Positions 59,401-64,000 of a stretch of 64,000 bases of DNA are shown here, piece by piece. The DNA lies in assembly GCF_021917145.1 (NCBI RefSeq), contig NC_061067.1:2679224-2743223 (forward strand). The letters run 5' to 3'. The notes under the pieces are model-generated. The model was not told where the DNA came from. It ran no database searches and worked only from the letters and a program-made list of their open reading frames with translations. Positions within the stretch are counted from its first letter, which is position 1. Each line of letters starts with the position of its first letter. This DNA comes from Hypomesus transpacificus. Lineage: Eukaryota; Chordata; Actinopteri; Osmeriformes; Osmeridae. The position numbers and the translations under genes were made by a program.

Positions 59401-62163
59401 GTGCAACTGAATTTCATCTGCGCATTTGTTGCCAAGGTTGCCATGCAGAGCAACCAGTGAAATGGAGCATGCAGCAATAAAACTATTCAGCAGAAAAGGT
59501 GTAACTACAAGCTTTTTATATCAAACCGACATGTTCCATGGACAGTTTAGTGTAGCCTTTATCTAACACTATTCAGTAATCATGCAGTTATTTTATTAGC
59601 TTAGCGAAAAATGATGTGTTGAACCGTTATAAATGTATTAGTATCAATATTATGGTGTAAATATCAGGCCCCCTCTGATAATATATATATATAAGAAATG
59701 ACAGCCAGTATACATGGCTTCAGTAGCACATCCTACCAAACGACCACAAGACTTCCCACTGTCTGAAGAGAATTAACTCTGAATCAGCAACTCATAAACG
59801 ACTGATGCGATTGGACAAAATGGATAAAAAAAACACACTTACAAGTGGCATGAATTTGATAAAGCTGAACAAGCAGGTCTTGAAATCTGTAGTGGAGCGG
59901 CCGATAATTGCACTGCAAACCACAACATACACAGGTATGAGCCGGGGCGTCTGGCTCAGACGGCCAGGAGATCAGCGGATCCTTGTGACCTGGAGTTCAT
60001 GCGGGGGAGGGGAACCTGGATCCTAGAGATACCTGATACCGAGTGCTCTCTTCATATAGGACATAGCAGCAGAGGAGCTCTGATGTGTTTATTATTATTA
60101 TTATTATTATTATTATGATGGTGTCATGACTGGCTTGTTTACTATAGACTGGAGCTACAGGAAGGCCCCTGACGCTCACAGTCCCGCCATATTGGTCAGC
60201 GTGCAGTTTGTAACACGTTATTATTCTTTGTACGTGTAAGAACCAGCTTGTTCACTACAGACTGGAGCTACAGGAGGCCCACCGGCACTCACAGCCCCAC
60301 CGTGTTGGTCAGTGTGCAGTGTGTAAGCGTTATGGATTTAGACATGTGACGACACAGTTATGGATTCCACTTCTACAAAAACCAGGTGACGGACAGTTAC
60401 CCCAGGTATGGCAGCAATGTAGAAATAAAAGTGCTTCTTGAATAAATTGATATCTCTGCCTATGATACCACTGTGGAAAATTGAAACAAAATATCAATAC
60501 TGGAGTGGGTTTAGGTACATACATTGAAAATGGGATGCTCTAAAGATTCTAATGGCGTCATCTTTCCAACATTAAAGCCACGGTGTGCCAACATTTCAGC
60601 GCTAGGGACAAGGTCCAGGATGGTAGAGTCTGCCTTTAAGATATTCATCAAAGCCACTAAAACGTTCCACTCACAGGGCATCAAACAACAACATGGATCC
60701 AGGGTCATTTCACTGTCACCACCGTAATCAGGCCACACAGTCAAAACACAAGCAGCATTCACAGACCTTTCTATCATGGTGCCATTCTGGATCATCCACA
60801 CGTCGCAGTAGGTTCTGGTGACCAGCATGGCGGCAATGAGCAACAGGTACCCGGTCTGTAAAGAGGACAACCAGGATAACAGAGTTAGCACAGCAGGCTA
60901 GTTCTTATGGCTTTAATGGAAATAATACCCAAGACAGCAACACGAAACACATCAGTTCAAAAGTGTTAAAGTGCATTTCAACAGCAAATCCATTCGAATG
61001 GATTTGTGAATAATTGTATTGGTCTGTTCAGGTCCATGTACTGAGATTAGGCAGGACTTAAAAGTGTAAACTGTAAAGTGAAGCAACAAAGGCTGTATGA
61101 ACTCTAGACTACTAGCACCACAGGCCCTGTTGCGTTTTATCAGTGAAGCTAATTACTTCAAGGTTCAAATTCATCATGACGCAACACCGGAAAATTGAGC
61201 CAAGTCTCAACCTGGGCATGTCAAGGACCTCCACATGGATGCACACAGTGGTTCAGACTTCAATTTGAAAATGCAACCTTGTTCTTGTCAATTTTATAAA
61301 ATCATATGAAAATATATAGGTTTATTCATTTTTCGTGTTAAGGGAAACAATATTGTTTGTCTAATGCGACCAGACCAACCTCTTTGCAGAAAAACCGTGG
61401 CACCATAATCCGCAAAATACGAAAGATTCTGAGGACGAAGTCTTTATCCACCGCGGCGCGGTCTTTCTTGCTGTCTTTCTACAAAACCAAATACATTCTC
61501 TGAAATGGAGTTTTGTGACAGCTGACAGTGGTTGTGTATTAGAAACTTGATTTGAACACTTACTTCATTGTTCAACAATACTTCGGAGCTTCCCTTTTTA
61601 CTGTAAACAAACAAATAACTTTAGTGGATATTAGTGTCAGCTATACAGTTGCATGCATTGAGGAATAGCCAAATCATCTGTGCATTCATGAACAAATAAC
61701 AGCCAATAATACTGTTCTTGCAACAAATGTACGTAGGCTAACTAATCTAGCATTTGCACGATTAAACCCTGTAACCCGTTTATAAAGACTTTCATTGTTA
61801 GAAGATAATAGAATAGGCGTCACACCAGTAATTCACGTACAGTACATGCCAATACGAACCGACAAACTACCTTAACGCAGTAGAGTTGGAAACTTAGAAA
61901 ATCACCCCCTGTTCTATATTGCAATGTTAGACCTAGTTGGCTGTCGCCCAAGGCAATTTTCTAACGAGGGTGTCAGACACTTGGCTGGGGCCAGTTAACC
62001 TGCTACATCACAGCCAACAGCTAAACGAATCACAGTTTTGATCTGCGTCTTACCCTTTTAACTTGGCCGCTCGTCTTCTTTGCTTCAATATGTATAAAAC
62101 TAGAAGGACACCGCCAGCTATGGAGGAGTTTTTAGCTGTCAGGTATTTACTGACGGCCGCCAT
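52360..62163 (-). CDS. abcd3: abcd3: peroxisomal ABC half-transporter PMP70 (23 exons per transcript)
   Basis: ABCD3 imports long- and branched-chain acyl-CoAs and bile-acid precursors into peroxisomes as a dimer of half-transporters. Minus-strand exons: 62163-62054, 61600-61564, 61478-61380, 60855-60767, exon 5 (60470-60401 or 59912-59843), 59302-59205, 59065-58942, 58736-58680, 58230-58088, 57976-57907, 57786-57717, 57435-57338, 57172-57081, 55231-55140, 55013-54938, 54804-54741, 54282-54205, 53846-53781, 53619-53530, 53430-53311, 52993-52889, 52664-52608 and 52437-52360. The joined frame is 660 aa (human 659 as I recall). Seen: [17 protein letters not shown] peroxisomal-targeting N-terminus; membrane helices from about 84 to 340; EAA-like [16 protein letters not shown]; Walker A GPNGCGKS (474-481); Q-loop FYVPQ; signature LSGGEKQRM (572-580); Walker B FAILDE (592-597); H-loop SHR (H626); C-terminus TVEFGS. 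Introns carry a SINE (16), a Tc1-like element (13) and a MITE (17). Confidence 0.97.
52796..52858. repeat. Short minisatellite in abcd3 intron 21
   Basis: A 21 bp unit, CTGAGACACAGAGTGAGTAC-like, is repeated about three and a half times with near identity (ACTACTGAGACACAGAGTGA recurs). It lies between exons 21 and 22. Confidence 0.85.
53434..53463 (-). repeat. (TG)15 tract abutting the abcd3 exon 20 acceptor
   Basis: On the transcribed strand the 3' end of intron 19 is a pure TG repeat of about 15 units, followed directly by CAG and exon 20 ([10 protein letters not shown], with the LSGGE motif). There is almost no conventional pyrimidine tract. UG repeats at this position bind splicing regulators in other genes (TDP-43 and CELF proteins at CFTR exon 9). 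Confidence 0.9.
53943..54121. mobile_element. Tc1/mariner-like MITE in abcd3 intron 17
   Basis: The left end GTACTGTACAAAAGTCTTAG and the right end (reversed) CACAGCACTGTGCAGAAGTC are diverged versions of the fish repeat ACTGTGCAAAAGTCTTAGGC. The ~180 bp interior is AT-rich and non-coding. Same family as 46719-46932. Confidence 0.65.
54460..54656 (-). repeat. Full-length tRNA-derived SINE in abcd3 intron 16
   Basis: On the minus strand it starts GGGAGTCAGATGGCTGAGCG (A box TGGCTGAGCGG), has GGTTGCCGGATCGATTCCCC (B box GGATCGATTCC), a body with TTGTGTCCTTGGGCAAGGCA, and a tail GGATAAGAGCGTCTGCCAAA followed by AAATGTAAATGTAA. Head, body and tail are all present over about 195 bp. It lies in the same orientation as abcd3. 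Tail fragments related to it occur at about 57018-57058, 58846-58890 and 63900-63990. Confidence 0.8.
55295..56959 (+). mobile_element. Tc1-like DNA transposon, complete, IR/DR type
   Basis: The 1661 bp element (55297-56957) is flanked by TA dinucleotides (55295-55296 and 56958-56959), the Tc1/mariner target duplication. Terminal inverted repeats of about 224 bp start CAGTGCCCTCCAAAAGTATT. Each repeat has an outer and an inner copy of AAAAGTATTGGAACA, the IR/DR arrangement of Sleeping Beauty-like elements. The two repeats differ at roughly 15 positions by eye. It lies in abcd3 intron 13, antisense to the gene, about 65 bp upstream of the exon 14 acceptor. It carries one intact transposase frame. 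Confidence 0.97.
55666..56703 (+). CDS. Tc1-like DD34E transposase, intact
   Basis: The transposase cuts and pastes its own element by binding the terminal repeats and catalysing DNA cleavage and strand transfer in the nucleus. The frame is uninterrupted and gives 345 aa from the ATG at 55666, the usual length for the family. An in-frame ATG at 55630 would add 12 residues but is less likely because Tc1-type proteins begin MKT followed by LS/EL. Seen: a paired-like DNA-binding region with two helix-turn-helix parts ([20 protein letters not shown] and a second near residues 70-110) joined by an AT-hook-like linker RRTGRPRKT; the catalytic triad in [20 protein letters not shown] and SPDLNPIEH, with exactly 34 residues between the second D and the E; and the glycine-rich box [13 protein letters not shown]. 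No stop or frameshift is present, so activity cannot be excluded. Confidence 0.96.
   Translation: MKTRALSLGEKQAIVSLREDGKSIRAIAETLAIASTTIWNVLKKKKTTGVLSNRRRTGRPRKTSAVDDRNIVRAVKKDPKTTVSEISNNLQMAGVKVSLSTVRRRLHEQKYKGYTRRCKPLISKKNRKARLEFAKKYRDEPQKFWDKVLWTDETKINFYQSDGKAKVWRKKGTAHDPKHTSSSVKHGGGNVMAWACMASSGTGSLIFIEDVTHDGSSKMNSEVYRNILSANLRKDATKLIGRAFIMQQDNDPKHTAKTTKEFIRGKKWKVLDWPSQSPDLNPIEHAFYLLKRRLKGGTPQNKQQLKEAAVKAWESIKKEECKSLVTSMGHRLAAVIESKGFATKY
57018..57058 (+). repeat. SINE tail fragment in abcd3 intron 13
   Basis: The sequence CTTTGGATAAAAGATTCTGC followed by TGAATGAATGTAAATG is the 3' tail shared by several fish SINEs. No tRNA-like head is attached. It lies about 20 bp downstream of the exon 13 donor. 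Confidence 0.6.
57161..57310 (-). repeat. Tandem repeat containing copies of the abcd3 exon 13 acceptor
   Basis: A unit of about 40 bp is repeated four times, with CTGGTAGTAGTCCTACAGAG beginning at 57161, 57201, 57239 and 57279. On the gene strand each unit reads CTCTGTAG then GACTACTACCAG, i.e. the splice acceptor and first four codons (DYYQ) of exon 13. Only the copy at 57161-57180 continues into the real exon; the three others continue AGATAACCTGTGTGTG and hit a stop after DYYQR. Confidence 0.9.
57478..57509. repeat. G-run (about 30 bp) in abcd3 intron 11
   Basis: A nearly pure G homopolymer on the plus strand (C on the gene strand), about 45 bp upstream of the exon 12 acceptor. It is a candidate quadruplex and a likely sequencing-error hotspot. 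Confidence 0.9.
58846..58890 (-). repeat. SINE tail fragment next to the abcd3 exon 7 donor
   Basis: The plus strand TTTTGGCAGATGCTTTGATC followed by CAAAGCGACATCCAAATGG is the reversed CTTTGGATCAAAGCATCTGC tail. It lies about 50 bp from the exon 7 donor at 58941. Confidence 0.6.
59843..59912 (-). CDS. abcd3: abcd3 exon 5b, alternative to exon 5a
   Basis: A 70 nt exon with acceptor GGTTTGCAG and donor CTT then gtaagt (a consensus donor). It completes the split serine codon from exon 4 and encodes 23 residues beginning [13 protein letters not shown] and ending FIKFMPL, ending in phase 0 so it joins exon 6 (IALVNNFLK). It aligns with human residues about 113-135 (GIIGRSRKDFKRY...MPL as I recall), sharing IIGRS, DFK and MPL. 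Exon 5a encodes a different version of the same segment. This is the copy nearer exon 6. Confidence 0.85.
60088..60119. repeat. (TTA)n microsatellite between abcd3 exons 5a and 5b
   Basis: About ten TTA/ATT trinucleotide repeats, in the intron separating the two alternative exons. Confidence 0.9.
60133..60330. repeat. Diverged 113 bp tandem repeat between abcd3 exons 5a and 5b
   Basis: Copy A (from 60133) and copy B (from 60246) share GCTTGTTTACTATAGACTGG / GCTTGTTCACTACAGACTGG, AGCTACAGGA, CTCACAG, CCGCCATATTGGTCAGCGTG / CCACCGTGTTGGTCAGTGTG and GTGTAA blocks. The period is 113 bp, with scattered substitutions. No open frame with splice signals spans it. Confidence 0.75.
60401..60470 (-). 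CDS. abcd3: abcd3 exon 5a, alternative to exon 5b
   Basis: A 70 nt exon with acceptor CAATTTTCCACAG (good pyrimidine tract) and donor GGG then gtaact. Like 5b it completes the serine codon of exon 4, encodes 23 residues (beginning [13 protein letters not shown] and ending YIAAIPG) and ends in phase 0. It shares GIIGR, FK and IAA-P with human ABCD3 as I recall it. Compared with 5b, 8 of 23 residues are identical (I, I, G, R, F, K, I, P). Including both or neither shifts the frame of exon 6, so the pair is expected to be mutually exclusive. It is the copy nearer exon 4. Confidence 0.8.
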
Positions 62164-63253
62164 GTTTCCCAGCTACAACCTGACTGGTCAACGAACAACG
62201 CCGAGCATGCTGGGAAGTGGAGAGTGAATGGCAGCAGCGCCTCTCAGTGTAGAAATCACGCAACCTGAACGATAAGAACAGTAATTCAATAACTAACCTT
62301 GGAATTTGGAAAGTTTGAAACGGCAGTTTACTTGAGTCAAATAAAGTACAATGAGACGAGGCCCAATCCAAGCTGACTAACATCCACAACACCTGCAGTT
62401 AGTTTAATTAACCATTCAATTAATTAGGGACATCCACGTGTAGGAGCAATACCTACTGTAGGCCTACTGTTGTGTAAGTAAAATCATCAATGTGCATGGA
62501 TCGGGGCTTTGCATTCAACCAAAGAAATATCCTTAACTGCCTATGTTGGCAAAGACTGTCACACTTGCGCATGTTCATACATTTGACCACTAGATGGATT
62601 AATGTGCTATGAGCTCTTCTGCCTCGATGTAGTAGTTCATTATGAGTGAATGTACGACATTTTCTTTTTACTATCAGTAGGTGGCAGTGGCAGACAGACG
62701 CTGCGTTCGAAACAGATTTTAAATGTGTGGTTGATACAGTGTAGGCATAGGCCTATGCTTTAAAATGTTATATAGCCTTAAGATGGTGTAGTAAAGTGGT
62801 CAAAATTCCGGTGTAAGGAGCGTGTCACCAGACATGGACACAATAGAAGAAAAATGTTTGCTCTATCCTGCACCTTCAAGGGAATTTGCAGTTTACGCCT
62901 ACATTTTACAAATAAACGGATTTTAGAAGTGAACACAAGTACAAGACCAACAACCGACTGTCCCGAAAACAAACACTTGAAATGGACCGAAACACGGGAC
63001 ACCTGTTGTTAGGGGGAGGGGGTCTAAATCTCCTCCACAGTTGCCTTAAAAAGGGCCAATCACAAGTTACCTTTTTAATCACGTGAGTTGAGGGGGAGAT
63101 CGCAGAGCAGACAGTGCTGAACAGCAGTCCCACAGTTCCAGCGCCACAAAGTTTTTGGGGGGTATGGAGCATTGATGGGTATTGATGTGGCGGATTTAAT
63201 ACTGACGCTGTTCACTTCACGACACAGTTACAACGGGATTTTCTTAAGCTGCA
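62164..63253. promoter_or_regulatory. Bidirectional promoter region, abcd3 / next gene
   Basis: About 1.1 kb separates the abcd3 start (minus strand) from the next start on the plus strand. A CCAAT box (GGGCCAATCAC near 63054) and an E-box (CACGTG near 63081) lie about 170-200 bp upstream of the rightward ATG. No transcription start can be fixed from sequence. Confidence 0.4.
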
Positions 63254-63275
63254 ATGTTTCAGGACTCTACGGCAG
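63254..63275 (+). CDS. Candidate first coding exon of the next gene
   Basis: ATGTTTCAGGACTCTACGG is followed by CAG and a strong donor gtgagt at 63276. It would encode MFQDSTA plus a split glycine codon, with the rest beyond the window. The exon follows a promoter-like segment. By synteny the next gene could be arhgap29, which neighbours ABCD3 in human, but eight residues are too few to confirm this and the ATG could equally lie in a 5' UTR. Confidence 0.4.
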
Positions 63276-64000
63276 GTGAGTATGTGTGTGCTGCGATACG
63301 GTATCTGAACGTTTTGCGGACTTACTGCGGTTAAGGATGAGTAGCCTACGCTCTCTATATAATAATAGTGAAATGTATTCACGCCGAAAGCAATTCAATA
63401 GATAAATAAAGTCTAAATAAAATCTAAGTTTAGCTATGTTACGCAAGGCTTGTCTCAGTTATGTTTTTTGTGTGTAAAGGCAGCTGGTAATGAACTGATG
63501 GAATAATTATTTGTAATGTAGGACTTTCTGTTTGTGTCGTCTTTACCCAATTAAATAAATAATGTTTGGCTGGGAAAGTTGTTGTGTGAGACCCAGATTG
63601 AGCTACAATGGAGGGATGTAATTTCTTGGTGATGGAGCCCAATACGTTGACTGGTCTGTCCATTCTCTAAAAAGTGCCTTAACCACGTTGGCTATTATGC
63701 CTAAAATCCTTTTCACATATATGCTTGTGAACAGCTTAGTTAACGTTACTAAAATAAGCAAAGCAGTTTTATGCTGAAGTCAGTCTACTATTGTCATCTA
63801 ACAGCCAAACTCGTTGGACTGAGTAAACATAATAAACTGAATGAACAAGGGATTGTTGGCATCGTTGTTGACTCCCAAATTCAGGTACTTTGAAATATAT
63901 AAATGTATTCATTTAGCAGACGCTTCCATCCAAAGCGACATCAAGGTGTGTAGTGATGGGCGGGCGGGGGATGTTGAACCTACATCCTGTTGATGAACTA
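63276..64000 (+). other. Intron-like sequence to the window edge
   Basis: No exon is recognised. At 63900-63990 the plus strand reads ATTCATTTAGCAGACGCTTC followed by CATCCAAAGCGACATCAAGG, a reversed SINE tail, so a SINE probably continues across the right edge. Confidence 0.5.

Noticed and set aside
60133..60330. A third alternative exon of abcd3 between 5a and 5b
   Set aside because: The repeated blocks have a donor-like CTGTGAG on the gene strand but no acceptor AG with a pyrimidine tract, and the peptide does not resemble the exon 5 segment.

Overview
The window is vertebrate nuclear DNA, almost certainly from a ray-finned (teleost) fish. The evidence is compact multi-exon genes with GT-AG introns, fish-type tRNA-derived SINEs, an intact Tc1-like transposon, hAT-like and Tc1-like MITEs, a solo LTR, and many (CA)n, (CT)n and polypurine microsatellites. 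The gene order matches the human 1p21.3 block ABCD3-F3-CNN3-ALG14-TLCD4 (reversed here) in content and relative strand, as far as I recall the human map. I cannot fix the species from sequence alone.

Layout. 27-181 (-): first coding exon of tlcd4, which runs off the left edge. 4883-12652 (+): alg14, four exons, 214 aa. 15201-23967 (+): cnn3 (calponin 3), seven exons, 329 aa, with 3' UTR to about 24.8 kb. 24.8-42.1 kb: a gene-poor stretch where mammals carry SLC44A3; I see no coding exons, only repeats. 42448-45215 (+): f3 (tissue factor), six exons, 286 aa. 45.9-46.9 kb: nested transposon debris. 46985-49956 (-): an acp5-like tartrate-resistant acid phosphatase gene, six exons, 321 aa. 52360-62163 (-): abcd3 (PMP70), 23 exons per transcript, 660 aa. 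63254 onward (+): a candidate first exon of the next gene, which runs off the right edge. Every exon chain was joined by hand and keeps one open frame at the length usual for its family.

The genes are not an operon. They are unrelated housekeeping or tissue-specific genes held together by old synteny: ER N-glycosylation (alg14), actin binding (cnn3), initiation of coagulation (f3), metallophosphatase (acp5-like) and peroxisomal fatty-acyl import (abcd3).

Most interesting observations. (1) abcd3 has two adjacent candidate versions of exon 5, both exactly 70 nt and of identical phase, encoding different forms of the same 23-residue segment leading into transmembrane helix 2. They look like mutually exclusive exons. 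(2) The acceptor and first codons of abcd3 exon 13 have been copied into three upstream decoy units, each leading to an in-frame stop. (3) A (TG)15 tract abuts the acceptor of the exon that carries the ABC signature motif. (4) The acp5-like gene needs a GC donor at intron 2. (5) An acp5-like gene linked to cnn3 mirrors the ACP5-CNN1 linkage on human chromosome 19 and suggests a retained whole-genome-duplication paralogue. (6) A Tc1-like element with an intact DD34E transposase sits antisense in abcd3 intron 13.
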